64,000 nucleotides of DNA from Trichomonas vaginalis G3 (taxonomy: Eukaryota > Parabasalia > Trichomonadida > Trichomonadidae), in contig NC_067206.1 in the NCBI RefSeq assembly GCF_026262505.1, positions 15,124,205 to 15,188,204 of the forward strand, in the 5' to 3' direction. Shown one piece after another: positions 28,928-37,111 of this stretch; positions within the stretch are counted from its first letter, which is position 1, and each line of letters starts with the position of its first letter. Both the position numbers and the translations under genes were made by a program. A model generated the notes under the pieces. It saw nothing but the letters and a program-made list of their open reading frames with translations, had not been told where the DNA came from and ran no database searches.

Positions 28928-29161
28928 ATGGGTTTCTTCAGTAAGATAGGAAACTTCTTTCGAAATGTTGGAAGAGGTATATGGAATGGAATAAAATCTG
29001 TCGGAAGAGGAGTATGGAACGGTGTCAAAAATATTGGTAAAAGAGTAGGTCAGTTCGTTGGTATTATACCTAAAGACCCTGAACCAGAAGAGCAAGCTCC
29101 TGTTATACAACAGCCTGAACCTGCACCACAGTCAAGTTGGCAACCACAACCGGTATATTAA
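28928..29161 (+). CDS. 77-aa amphipathic-helix protein (membrane-active minor capsid candidate)
   Basis: Residues 1-45 (MGFFSKIGNFFRNVGRGIWN, then GIKSVGRGVWNGVKNIGKRV) form repeated amphipathic Gly/aromatic/basic segments, including the near-repeat GRGIWNGIKSV / GRGVWNGVKNI. The tail is Pro/Gln-rich. Short proteins of this type in adenoviruses and Polinton-like viruses (protein VI/X-like) act on membranes during entry; the similarity here is in composition only. It ends 4 bp from the convergent gene. Confidence 0.65.
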   Translation: MGFFSKIGNFFRNVGRGIWNGIKSVGRGVWNGVKNIGKRVGQFVGIIPKDPEPEEQAPVIQQPEPAPQSSWQPQPVY

Positions 29162-29165
29162 AAAA

Positions 29166-30016
29166 TTATATTTTTATTGTTCGATAGTAGTTGTATATGA
29201 AACTAAGTTCTAAGTAAAACGCATGGTATAATGGAATTATTCTTTTTCTTCCATCTGTAGTAAACCATACTTGAAAGTCTGAAATACTTCCACTTGGTGG
29301 TTCGTATAACTTTGTAGGTTTTTCGTAAAAGTCATTTGCCAAGCATAAGAAAGAGTTTTGGGCGCCAGAAAATGAAGCATGAACAATAATAGCATCTGGG
29401 TCGAAAACATCTTTAAATAAATATGGTTCATCTCTTGCATATCGACTGTAGATATTTGCTAAAGGAGGTTCAACTTTCTGATTTAACATTCTTTGCAAAT
29501 AATACCATGACATTGCAGTGAATTCTGTATATATTTGTTCGTCTTTATCTTTGGATTGTCTTCGTAGATTTGAAATGACACTTGTGAATTTTGTTTGTCA
29601 TATACAATTCTCACATAAAGTGTGCTATCGGTATTCGCATATTCATCAGCATATTTTGCATAACATGAATTTATTTTATCTTCTATATTTTTTAATGCAG
29701 TCTGTAGAGAAGATGAGAGGTCAACTTGTATTAGCTCAATTTCTTCCCACATTTTTCGTTGCCCTTCAGATGTATAATCTATATGAAACCTTACAATAAA
29801 TGGAAAACTTTTATCTTCTACAGACACAAACTTTATTCTTCGAAAGCCAATAGCTTTTGTGACAGATGGGTCTCTTAACCATCTTAATGGGTAGTCAAAA
29901 CGATAGCCATCATGCTTTACGGTATCTGTCTCAAACTTTTGACCGACATTAGTAAAAAGTTCATCTAATGGTTTAGTTGTAGCAACTCTAGAATTTTCTT
30001 TTTCTATTGGAAGCAT
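29166..30016 (-). CDS. ~290-aa capsid-like protein, in two overlapping frames
   Basis: The frame from 30016 (MLPIEKENSRVATTKPLDEL, FDYPLRWLRDPSVTKAIGFR) ends at 29483. A second frame begins at 29513 (MSWYYLQRML) and runs to 29166 with AIIVHASFSGAQNSFLCLAN. The single-frame protein at 31086-31967 matches both halves in order (YEYPRHWV...EKAIEIR, then NIVIKSSISEFAEESILCLS), so one frameshifted gene is likelier than two genes. A penton-like or minor capsid role is a guess from size, paralogy and context. The start region is also seen in decayed copy A' at 7193. Confidence 0.65.
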
Positions 30017-30034
30017 ATTTTATCTATAATAAAA

Positions 30035-30172
30035 ATGTCAAATGAAACAGCGTCTATGAGAGAAATACAACACAACCGACAACTCATTATGCAAGCTCTA
30101 AATAAGAACACAACAAACTTTTCAAACTATTCTAAGATATCTGAGTCATTGAAAGGGGGTGACTTAAGTTAG
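30035..30172 (+). CDS. 45-aa stub of the tail-fibre gene
   Basis: MSNETASMREIQHNRQLIMQ to SLKGGDLS. In inverted copy A' the same N-terminus leads into a long fibre gene (5749-7173); here it stops after residue 45 and is followed by a hairpin-containing spacer. Only 18 bp separate it from the divergent start at 30016. The fibre body has apparently been deleted in copy B, so the stub may have no function. Confidence 0.6.
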   Translation: MSNETASMREIQHNRQLIMQALNKNTTNFSNYSKISESLKGGDLS

Positions 30173-30326
30173 TATACATATCAAGGGTACGGAGGCACTG
30201 CGTTCCACCTTACCCATTATATGTGAATTTGACACTTTACAAAACCGTTAACGTATATTTTACAACACAAACGACAACACTAACTTAACCTTAAATATTT
30301 ACAAAGCCGCCAACCACTTCACCTCA
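30173..30326. other. Spacer with hairpin at the fibre deletion site
   Basis: An imperfect palindrome at 30183-30215 (GGGTACGGAGGCAC ... CACCTTACCC) resembles the terminal GC-rich hairpin in layout, including the GGCAC/GTTCC core. The rest is AT-rich with no gene. It replaces the ~1.3 kb fibre body found in copy A'. Confidence 0.5.
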
Positions 30327-30860
30327 CTAATGTAAAAAATAAACATTCTCACTTACAAAAGTATTGCAACTCCTCCCATTGCTGTGCTTCACATAACAGC
30401 TCATAATCTTCTGACTCACTTTCTTCTTCATATAGGTCAATGGGTCAAATGGTCTTTCGTAAGGGTTTCCATACATTCCATAGGGACCATACGGAAGAAC
30501 TGCTGGTGGAAGTTGTGGAGAAGAAACATTTTCTTTAGTTCCATCGACTCTATTTAAATGCATTGTTTCACCTTTCATCTGGTCATTAAAGTCTTTTGCG
30601 TGTTTTGCAAACTCATCGTCCTTTCCTAAAGCATTTTCTGACTCAGTCGCAACCAAATTGGATGCTTTATTTATGAGCCCTATTTTATTTAATCTTAACT
30701 TCTTTGCAACCCAGCCTCCAATCTTTCCTTTATTTGCATCTAATGTCTTCGAAACCCTTCCTCCACTCATTTTATTTACTGCGTCATAAGCTCCAAGTGC
30801 TTTTGCTCCAAATGCTAATGCTTTTGTTCCCATTGCGCCTAAAGCTGCCCAAGCTACCAT
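30327..30860 (-). CDS. 177-aa Gly/Ala-rich element protein
   Basis: The N-terminal 60 residues are Ala/Gly/Lys-rich and amphipathic (MVAWAALGAMGTKALAFGAK, then ALGAYDAVNKMSGGRVSKTL), similar in style to the 133-aa protein at 33705. The middle is charged, followed by a Pro/Gly/Tyr segment (VLPYGPYGMYGNPYERPF). The last 20 residues with Cys look unlike the rest and may follow a frameshift. The ATG abuts the stop of the upstream gene. A membrane-active or core virion protein is possible. Confidence 0.65.
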   Translation of the reverse strand: MVAWAALGAMGTKALAFGAKALGAYDAVNKMSGGRVSKTLDANKGKIGGWVAKKLRLNKIGLINKASNLVATESENALGKDDEFAKHAKDFNDQMKGETMHLNRVDGTKENVSSPQLPPAVLPYGPYGMYGNPYERPFDPLTYMKKKVSQKIMSCYVKHSNGRSCNTFVSENVYFLH

Positions 30861-31085
30861 TTACACCATATTAAAATCATCTCTCTTCAATATTATCTCA
30901 TAAAAGTTCTCGTTACTGGAGAAAGTCAATGAAACATAAACATTCTCACGGGCTTCGCCCTCACCGCTTTGCGGTCTATCTAACTTCTTTCTTATATCAT
31001 CTATACGCTTCAAAATGTCTGAACAATTGCTAACATCTTCTACAACAGTTATTTCATCATGAATGACCTTCAAGAACAAGCTCAT
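30861..31085 (-). CDS. 74-aa element protein
   Basis: MSLFLKVIHDEITVVEDVSN to IILKRDDFNMV; small, acidic/basic mixed, probably alpha/beta. The ATG at 31085 directly follows the stop of the gene at 31086 and its own stop directly precedes the next ATG at 30860, so three genes abut with no spacer. The GGGCTTCGCCC hairpin and an ACCGC...GCGGT hairpin lie in the middle (30948-30975), encoding RPQSGEGEAREN. Function unknown. Confidence 0.6.
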   Translation of the reverse strand: MSLFLKVIHDEITVVEDVSNCSDILKRIDDIRKKLDRPQSGEGEARENVYVSLTFSSNENFYEIILKRDDFNMV

Positions 31086-31967
31086 TTAATATGCTATTAA
31101 AATCATCTCAATAATGAGTCCATCCTTTCCGTCTTTGGGTAGCACAACATCTTTCATTGAAGAAGGTTCGACACGTCTTATGTTAAACTTACTGACAAAG
31201 TTTGTTATACTATAATGCTTCGGTGGCGAATACATATAGTTTGAAAGACATAATATAGATTCTTCAGCAAATTCACTTATACTGGATTTTATAACAATGT
31301 TCTCACGAGACCAAATACCACCAATTGACAATCTTGTAAGCAATCCTGCTGAGCCTTCAACTGTAAACGTCGATGGTAACATTCCACGAAGGTCATCTAT
31401 TGACATCTTTGAGTCACTGAATTTAAATATTTTCTTAAAGCAATCGTCATTATCTAACCATGCAATAGCTTTGAAGTTTTCATTCGAATATACATCTGCT
31501 TCATTAAATGTAAAACCTGACTTCTTTGCAGAGGCGATTTTAAAATCTATTGCATTTGTTTCAAAATTATATGCTATGGTAACTTCTGAAGGTAATGGGT
31601 GTCCTTCTGCTATAAGTTGTTCTTTCAATACCATTTGAAGCTTTGTGTTAAAAACTTTCATGTCATCTCCCGTATCTAAGTTCACATACACAGCAACAGG
31701 GAAACTATCTTGCTTCTTTGTTTCATCATTATATCTCAAAACATTAAAGTTCTTCAATAATATTGTCCTTCCTGCTGGAATACTTCTAACTTGTCTTATT
31801 TCAATAGCTTTCTCACCTCCTACATACTCTACCCAGTGTCTTGGATATTCATAAGTATACTGACTTTCTTGAATTTTGGTTGGTTTCATCATAACGTGTT
31901 CATAGTATATCTTTATACTCTTGTCAGTTAGACTCGGTGCTATGTTCTGAATATTTCTGACTTGCAT
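31086..31967 (-). CDS. 293-aa capsid-like protein, paralogue of 29166-30016
   Basis: Start at MQVRNIQNIAPSL (31967), preferred over the upstream ATG at 32069 because that would overlap the divergent ATPase gene. Paralogy with 29166-30016 is seen in YEYPRHWVEYVGGEKAIEIR and in the C-terminal VIKSSISEFAEESILCLSNY region. The protein alternates beta-like stretches without low complexity. It heads the compact minus-strand trio 31967-30327 and starts 16 bp from the ATPase gene. A structural role (penton or minor capsid) is inferred from context. Confidence 0.7.
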   Translation of the reverse strand: MQVRNIQNIAPSLTDKSIKIYYEHVMMKPTKIQESQYTYEYPRHWVEYVGGEKAIEIRQVRSIPAGRTILLKNFNVLRYNDETKKQDSFPVAVYVNLDTGDDMKVFNTKLQMVLKEQLIAEGHPLPSEVTIAYNFETNAIDFKIASAKKSGFTFNEADVYSNENFKAIAWLDNDDCFKKIFKFSDSKMSIDDLRGMLPSTFTVEGSAGLLTRLSIGGIWSRENIVIKSSISEFAEESILCLSNYMYSPPKHYSITNFVSKFNIRRVEPSSMKDVVLPKDGKDGLIIEMILIAY

Positions 31968-31983
31968 TTTTAATGGAGATAAA

Positions 31984-32871
31984 ATGAAGCATTTAATACA
32001 TGACGTAGATGAAGACATGAATGAAACTACAGACAAACTTAACTCTTCTCTTATTCTTCCTTTCAGCAAAGATTATGAGTTCTGTTCAAATGGCGTTTAT
32101 TTCTATTGTGGAAAGATGGGTTCAGGTAAGACATTTAACCTCATTCGTCATATACTCATAACAGAGCGTTTAGGAAACGACTCTTACTATGACCAAATCA
32201 TTATATCAGCAACTTCAGACTCTATGGATTCAACAGCGAAAACATTCATGAGTAAAGTTCAAGCATCTGTCGTTAAAGTTCCAGATAGCGAACTCATTGA
32301 ATTTCTTCAACGTTACATTCGACGTAAGAGAAAATATTATGCTATTGTAGAGTTCATACAGTCAGGAATGCAAAAGACTTCAGAAGAGATGGAAAGAATT
32401 ATTGACAAACACCACTTACGTCAGTACTCAGGAGTTTACGATATGAAACGACTGACAAACTACATTCTATCAAAACTTTCAAAATACCCCTTCAAAAAGT
32501 ATCCTTCAAACACTCTGCTCGTTTGTGACGACTTCGCCGGAAAAAGTTTAGTGTCAAAGCCTGACTCACCATTAGCTAACATCATAACTAAAGTCAGACA
32601 TTACCATTTAACTGTAGCAATACTTATGCAAACATGGCGTTTCCTTGCTTTAAACATAAAACGTCTCATAACTGACTTCGTTATCTTTCAAGGTTTCTCA
32701 CGCTATGATATTGAACTCATTTGGAAACAGTCAGGTATAACATTACCTTTTGAAGAAATTTGGGAAGCATATAAGTCTCTCATCTCTCCTCGTTCATACC
32801 TTGAGATTCATATCATGACTAATACCATTAAAGTCAAAAATATTCCATGGGAACGACCAACATTGTTTTAA
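31984..32871 (+). CDS. A32/FtsK-like genome-packaging ATPase 1
   Basis: 295 aa. Walker A GKMGSGKT at residues 43-50, Walker B LLVCDDF with the Asp pair at 182-183, then RHYHLTVAILMQTWR at 205-219, where the Gln after the strand matches the sensor of A32-type packaging ATPases of Polintons and nucleocytoplasmic large DNA viruses. It would pump DNA into capsids. Clear paralogue of ATPase 2 (40853-41728), sharing the YP...LLxxDDF and RHxxLxV layout. It converges with the 133-aa gene, overlapping by 4 bp. Confidence 0.85.
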   Translation: MKHLIHDVDEDMNETTDKLNSSLILPFSKDYEFCSNGVYFYCGKMGSGKTFNLIRHILITERLGNDSYYDQIIISATSDSMDSTAKTFMSKVQASVVKVPDSELIEFLQRYIRRKRKYYAIVEFIQSGMQKTSEEMERIIDKHHLRQYSGVYDMKRLTNYILSKLSKYPFKKYPSNTLLVCDDFAGKSLVSKPDSPLANIITKVRHYHLTVAILMQTWRFLALNIKRLITDFVIFQGFSRYDIELIWKQSGITLPFEEIWEAYKSLISPRSYLEIHIMTNTIKVKNIPWERPTLF

Positions 32872-33269
32872 AGTTTAACCTTCAATTGACTGATGGTAAA
32901 CAAATTCCATGCATCTCTGTCGCCATTTCTGTTAATATTTTTGCTGTCATTCATATCATCCACTTCCCCATCCGTTAGCTTTTGAGGATATGCGTTAGAA
33001 TAGCTGTTCTTAAATGAAGGCTTTTCACCTTTGAGAGCATAAACTCTATAACTTTCTGCATACTTTATGTTTGAACCTCCTGAGCCATCATTGACATAAA
33101 TTTTTATAGGCTTCCACCCTTTGTTCATGTTCCTGCTTCTTCCCTTAGCTCTTTTGTTCAGTAGTTCTACATCTTTATACACAGCACCTGTCTCAGTGAA
33201 TTCAACATTATTTTCATTCGTTAGCTTTACATTCAAACCCTTGTCGAGTATATTGTTCATTTCATACAT
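32868..33269 (-). CDS. 133-aa basic element protein
   Basis: Start MYEMNNILDKGLNVKL at 33269, preferred because the longer frame from 33386 overlaps the divergent gene. Rich in Lys/Asn/Gly (KRAKGRSRNMNKGWKPIKIY, GGSNIKYAESYRVYALKGE). Divergent from 33295 by 25 bp. A fragment is in copy A at 7754. No family recognised. Confidence 0.6.
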   Translation of the reverse strand: MYEMNNILDKGLNVKLTNENNVEFTETGAVYKDVELLNKRAKGRSRNMNKGWKPIKIYVNDGSGGSNIKYAESYRVYALKGEKPSFKNSYSNAYPQKLTDGEVDDMNDSKNINRNGDRDAWNLFTISQLKVKL

Positions 33270-33294
33270 ATAAAAGGTTTTTATTCTATATGAA

Positions 33295-33615
33295 ATGAGA
33301 AGCAAATCCATCTTAGCTGGTGCCGTTAATGTTCCAATTGAACCAACATCAAATGTTGACTCACGAACGACAAACAATATTGTCATAAAGAACTATAGTT
33401 CAGAGTGTTTGAAAGAAAAAGAACCAGAACTTAAGTCGGGACCTTCGGTCTTGGAGCATGGCGCCGTGAATTTAAACTCAGCTTCAAACGCTAACGCTAC
33501 ATCAGATGTTAAGTTAGAGTATCCACCACTGGACCAAGTTCTTTCAAGAGAAGCCAACTACAATCCTTACACAAATGTTTTCCAAGATATCCATAAACCA
33601 AGCATTTGGTGTTGA
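33295..33615 (+). CDS. 106-aa element protein
   Basis: MRSKSILAGAVNVPIEPTSN, then a Glu/Lys- and Asn/Ala-rich middle and YPPLDQVLSREANYNPYTNV near the end. Mostly unstructured. Copy A (7878-8199) is frameshifted. The stop is followed by about 90 bp of spacer before the 133-aa gene. Unknown function. Confidence 0.65.
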   Translation: MRSKSILAGAVNVPIEPTSNVDSRTTNNIVIKNYSSECLKEKEPELKSGPSVLEHGAVNLNSASNANATSDVKLEYPPLDQVLSREANYNPYTNVFQDIHKPSIWC

Positions 33616-33704
33616 ACTAAAGATTTTTATCATGAGTGCTTTCTTTGTCGCTTTAGAAACATAGGGGTCCTTGTTCGGATTCGTCATTTTTTACCCTATA
33701 AGAA

Positions 33705-34106
33705 ATGTGTTTATTTGGCGCATTAGCAGGAGTCGCATCTAGATTTTTACCCGCAGTGGGAACAATAGCCAGAGGTGCATTTGGAATTGGAAGGAAGATT
33801 TTGAGTACATTAGGTATACTGAAAGCGAAAGCACAACCTATTATACAAACTGTACAGAAAGGTTGGGATGTAGCACGAGATGCAACAAATCTTATTCCAA
33901 ATCCTGAAACAAGAGGAAAAGTTCAAGGATGGATGGACAATGTAGGAAGACAAGCAGGAAACTATTATAACAAAGCAAATGACTACTATAACCAAGCAGG
34001 ACACTATATGGACCAAGGTGAAAGATTCTTTAACAGAGGATATAACCATGCACAACAATGGGTAAACAATAACCAACCGCAACCACCTCAAACGTGGGGA
34101 ATGTAA
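33705..34106 (+). CDS. 133-aa amphipathic/Tyr-Asn-rich protein
   Basis: N-terminal 40 residues are hydrophobic and basic with Gly/Ala (MCLFGALAGVASRFLPAVGT, then IARGAFGIGRKILSTLGILK), like a membrane-active helix hairpin. Residues 85-115 hold a repeated pattern YNKANDYYNQAGHYMDQGER, and the end is PQPPQTWGM. It resembles entry-type minor capsid peptides of adenovirus-like viruses in composition only. It leads a plus-strand run of four genes ending in the polymerase. Confidence 0.65.
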   Translation: MCLFGALAGVASRFLPAVGTIARGAFGIGRKILSTLGILKAKAQPIIQTVQKGWDVARDATNLIPNPETRGKVQGWMDNVGRQAGNYYNKANDYYNQAGHYMDQGERFFNRGYNHAQQWVNNNQPQPPQTWGM

Positions 34107-34125
34107 AGTTTTTTATTGAGATGAA

Positions 34126-34290
34126 ATGAACAATGCAACATTGAGACAAATGAGTTCAAGATGGATTTGTCGGCTTCCAGCATTTAAACCGATACCATAT
34201 AGTCAGGCTCAGCATGTGAAACTGAATGATATTATTAAAGGAACCATCCCACCTCCACAACAACAACCAGTTGAAAACAAACCAAATTAA
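34126..34290 (+). CDS. 54-aa conserved element protein (copy B)
   Basis: Identical in sequence to 8695-8859 and preserved in outline at 4125-4287. Preceded, like the next gene, by TTTTTTA(T/C)TGAGATGAA, then the ATG. Starts 19 bp after the previous stop. Function unknown. Confidence 0.65.
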   Translation: MNNATLRQMSSRWICRLPAFKPIPYSQAQHVKLNDIIKGTIPPPQQQPVENKPN

Positions 34291-34309
34291 AATTTTTTAC
34301 TGAGATGAA

Positions 34310-34894
34310 ATGACCGAAGAAGTTGAAACGGTAGATTTGACACCACAAACAAAAAGTTCAGAACCATTGTCAAAACCTGTCAAAGAACTTACAGATGAAG
34401 AGAAAAATTCAATAATAGAAAGTGCCAGGTCTGGAAATACAAACCCTAACTATAAAGTCACTTTTCATAAAAATGGAACGGCTAGTATCTCAAAAAAGAA
34501 ACAGACTCTCACAAATAAAATATTGAAGTCTGAAGGAGCTTTCGAGACAACAGATGGAAAAGTTTACTTCACTGACCAACAGTTCATTATAGAACATCTC
34601 ATTGACTTAGAGTCGAAATATTCTAAACTTTACAACAAACACAAAAAGTTGAAAGGAAAACAAAAACAAATGGCATATGATATTTATGAAGATGTTGACG
34701 ACACAACTGTTCCTGCAAGTGAAGTAAAGTCAGAGGAACCGAAAAGTGACGAAAAACCGATAGAAGAAGAAAAACCAAAAACTGAAGATAAACCAAAACC
34801 AAAGTTTAGTTTCCAAACTAAACCAAGTCAACCTTCATTAGCTGGTATGGGTTGGCGTCAAAGACTTATGGCAGCAGGCGGTTATGTAAAGTAA
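34310..34894 (+). CDS. 194-aa charged element protein (copy B)
   Basis: Same protein as 8879-9463 with only silent change(s). Two identical protein copies in a pair whose other genes are damaged suggest either recent duplication or selection. The gene is 29 bp upstream of the polymerase and preserved in copy A' too. Confidence 0.8.
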   Translation: MTEEVETVDLTPQTKSSEPLSKPVKELTDEEKNSIIESARSGNTNPNYKVTFHKNGTASISKKKQTLTNKILKSEGAFETTDGKVYFTDQQFIIEHLIDLESKYSKLYNKHKKLKGKQKQMAYDIYEDVDDTTVPASEVKSEEPKSDEKPIEEEKPKTEDKPKPKFSFQTKPSQPSLAGMGWRQRLMAAGGYVK

Positions 34895-34923
34895 AGAAAA
34901 AATATTTTTTTATTTTTATAAAA

Positions 34924-37077
34924 ATGCCCCCATATAGAATGGACAGAAAGTCTGCTAGAATAAAAGCAGAGTTACAAAGATATGGTTGGAGAGTTTCGAA
35001 GAAGTTTAAATATAAGAAAGGAAAACCCATAAAAGTCTATGACAAACTGGCTGGTCTGACCTACGAATTAGATTTGGAAACAGCACGTGCCAATTATCCA
35101 AACAGACTAGAGAGGTTAGAAGAAGAACGTCTTATGGACATGCCTTTCGATGTTAGTGAACCTCAAGTTGAAGGACACGACGGCTTTGCCAGATTCTACT
35201 GGAAACATGACGAACAATTGCATCCTTTGAGAAGGAAAAAAGGAAAAGGTGAAGACGCACATGCTCCCATGGAAAGAACAAGATATGCATATGAAAAGTA
35301 TCGTGAAGTTAGAAGTCAAATTACATCTGGTCGAACCTTTACAGTAAACTTTGACGAAGGAAAGAACAAAGAAGGCTTCATGGGAGTACTTGCTGCAATT
35401 CAAGACGGAAATAAGAAAGGACACAATCTCAGATTGACCATAACAGATTTGGATGGTCACATTTACTATGCACATGGCAATGAACAAACAGCCGCAAAAC
35501 TTCTTGACGCTTTCAAGACTACAAAGAGAGAACAAATGGTTGACTCCGACTCAGACATTTTGAATGCAATTGAAGGAATTGCAAGTGTCAAGTTCGAATG
35601 GTACCAACCTAACCCTCAAGCAGTCAGACAACATGCTGGATACTTCCCGTTCATAAATAAGTCTGACATTGACTTGACAAGGTATGGAATTTACAATTCA
35701 ATTGAAACAATTGTCAACGAACCTTGCATTCTTACATGTCTCAGGAACTCTGGTCTTGTTACAGATGAGAAGATGAAGTATCTTGAGTCATGTGTGAAGA
35801 CAAGGTACATTCTCAGAGGTCAATTGGCAAAAATTGCACCGTTGGCAAATGTCAATATCCGAGTCAACATACCTACAGCTAAAGGTTCTTCACATGACGA
35901 CTATGTTGTTGACAAAGACTTACCATGGTTGAAGATTGTAATTGTCCACAACCACTTCATGTTGAACGAAAGTCTTACAAACCCATTCTTTGGTAAAAGT
36001 AAGTGCAACATTGTCAGAGCTGTAAACATTCTTTTCGAGAAAGGTTTGTTGGAACCAATTCCAGATGACAAGCTGACAGAAACTTTTGTACCAAAAGACG
36101 AAACAAACTTTTCATTGTTAGCAAGACCAAAAGTTGTTCCAGACAAAGTTCTAGTACAAAAGAAGTACACAGTTCCACAAGGGGTTGGTATGTTCGGATA
36201 CCAACCTGAACCAGAAGAACTTCCAATGAGGTTGCAAGAACTTCAAGATGCTATAAACAAACTTCCATTGAGACATCCAATTGACGTCAAATTGTATTGG
36301 AGAGCATCTGAGTTAGGTCAGAAGGTTTTATATGAAACAGGTTGCTTCGACGATGTTTATGAGATAACAGGAGAAGTTTCTCAGAAGATAAGAGACTCAC
36401 TTGAATTTCCACAAACTGGACCAATTGGTTGCGACAAGTTCGACTCAGATGAAAAGATATACTATGTCGACCTTAACGCTGCATACATGAGGTTTGTCCA
36501 ATATATTCCGACTGGAATTCCAAACGAAGATGGTGAGTTCCCGGGAAGGAACTATACAGTTGGAAAAGTCATACAACAACTGTATGATATTAGGAAAGCT
36601 TCAAACCCCAAACTTGCAATGACACTCAAATTGCTTATGAATTCGACATGGGGATATTCCATTAAGAAACCTCAAGAGATGAAGAGTAAACATTCTGAGA
36701 AGGTCGACAACTTTGTTGAAAGGTTTTCTCCTTTTGTTTTGAAGTACGAATTCACTCAAGGTCAAAGTGGCTTAGTAACCACATTAAAACCTATTGTCGA
36801 ACATTGGTCTTACCCTCAGTTCGCAAAGGCAGTACTTGACAACTACAACAAATTCTTCTCCGAAGTCAAATCCAAAGTGAAGGTTTACTATGAGAACATT
36901 GACGCACTCATGACGAACGAAGAAGGATACAACAAACTCATTGAAATGGGAATGGCCGGTGAAAAGATGGGTCAATTCAAATTGGACAAATTTTTCACCG
37001 AAGTTCATGTCCTCTCCAAGCGTAAGTACTGGGGTGTTAAAGAAGATGGTGAAATAGTTAAACATTGCATGAAATAA
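34924..37077 (+). CDS. Protein-primed-type family B DNA polymerase (intact)
   Basis: 717 aa from MPPYRM; an in-frame ATG further upstream (34852) would lie inside the previous gene. Residues 1-245 are basic with no recognisable DxE exonuclease motif. Residues 255-350 hold NEPCILTCL (Cys268/272) and VHNHFMLNE (His342/344), resembling a Cys/His domain found beside some viral polymerases. Polymerase motif A is YYVDLNAAY (Asp516), motif B KLLMNSTWGY (569-578), motif C YYENIDAL (655-662) and the KxY-type motif KRKYWGV (699-705). Motif C has Asn658 where the family has the first Asp of YxDTDS; Asp660 is kept. Only about 53 residues lie between motifs A and B, far fewer than in phi29-like enzymes with a TPR1 insertion. 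It should copy the element's DNA, but the altered motif leaves activity open. Confidence 0.85.
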   Translation: MPPYRMDRKSARIKAELQRYGWRVSKKFKYKKGKPIKVYDKLAGLTYELDLETARANYPNRLERLEEERLMDMPFDVSEPQVEGHDGFARFYWKHDEQLHPLRRKKGKGEDAHAPMERTRYAYEKYREVRSQITSGRTFTVNFDEGKNKEGFMGVLAAIQDGNKKGHNLRLTITDLDGHIYYAHGNEQTAAKLLDAFKTTKREQMVDSDSDILNAIEGIASVKFEWYQPNPQAVRQHAGYFPFINKSDIDLTRYGIYNSIETIVNEPCILTCLRNSGLVTDEKMKYLESCVKTRYILRGQLAKIAPLANVNIRVNIPTAKGSSHDDYVVDKDLPWLKIVIVHNHFMLNESLTNPFFGKSKCNIVRAVNILFEKGLLEPIPDDKLTETFVPKDETNFSLLARPKVVPDKVLVQKKYTVPQGVGMFGYQPEPEELPMRLQELQDAINKLPLRHPIDVKLYWRASELGQKVLYETGCFDDVYEITGEVSQKIRDSLEFPQTGPIGCDKFDSDEKIYYVDLNAAYMRFVQYIPTGIPNEDGEFPGRNYTVGKVIQQLYDIRKASNPKLAMTLKLLMNSTWGYSIKKPQEMKSKHSEKVDNFVERFSPFVLKYEFTQGQSGLVTTLKPIVEHWSYPQFAKAVLDNYNKFFSEVKSKVKVYYENIDALMTNEEGYNKLIEMGMAGEKMGQFKLDKFFTEVHVLSKRKYWGVKEDGEIVKHCMK

Positions 37078-37111
37078 AAAAATTTATTTTTTTAAAAGTG
37101 ACATTTTTTTA

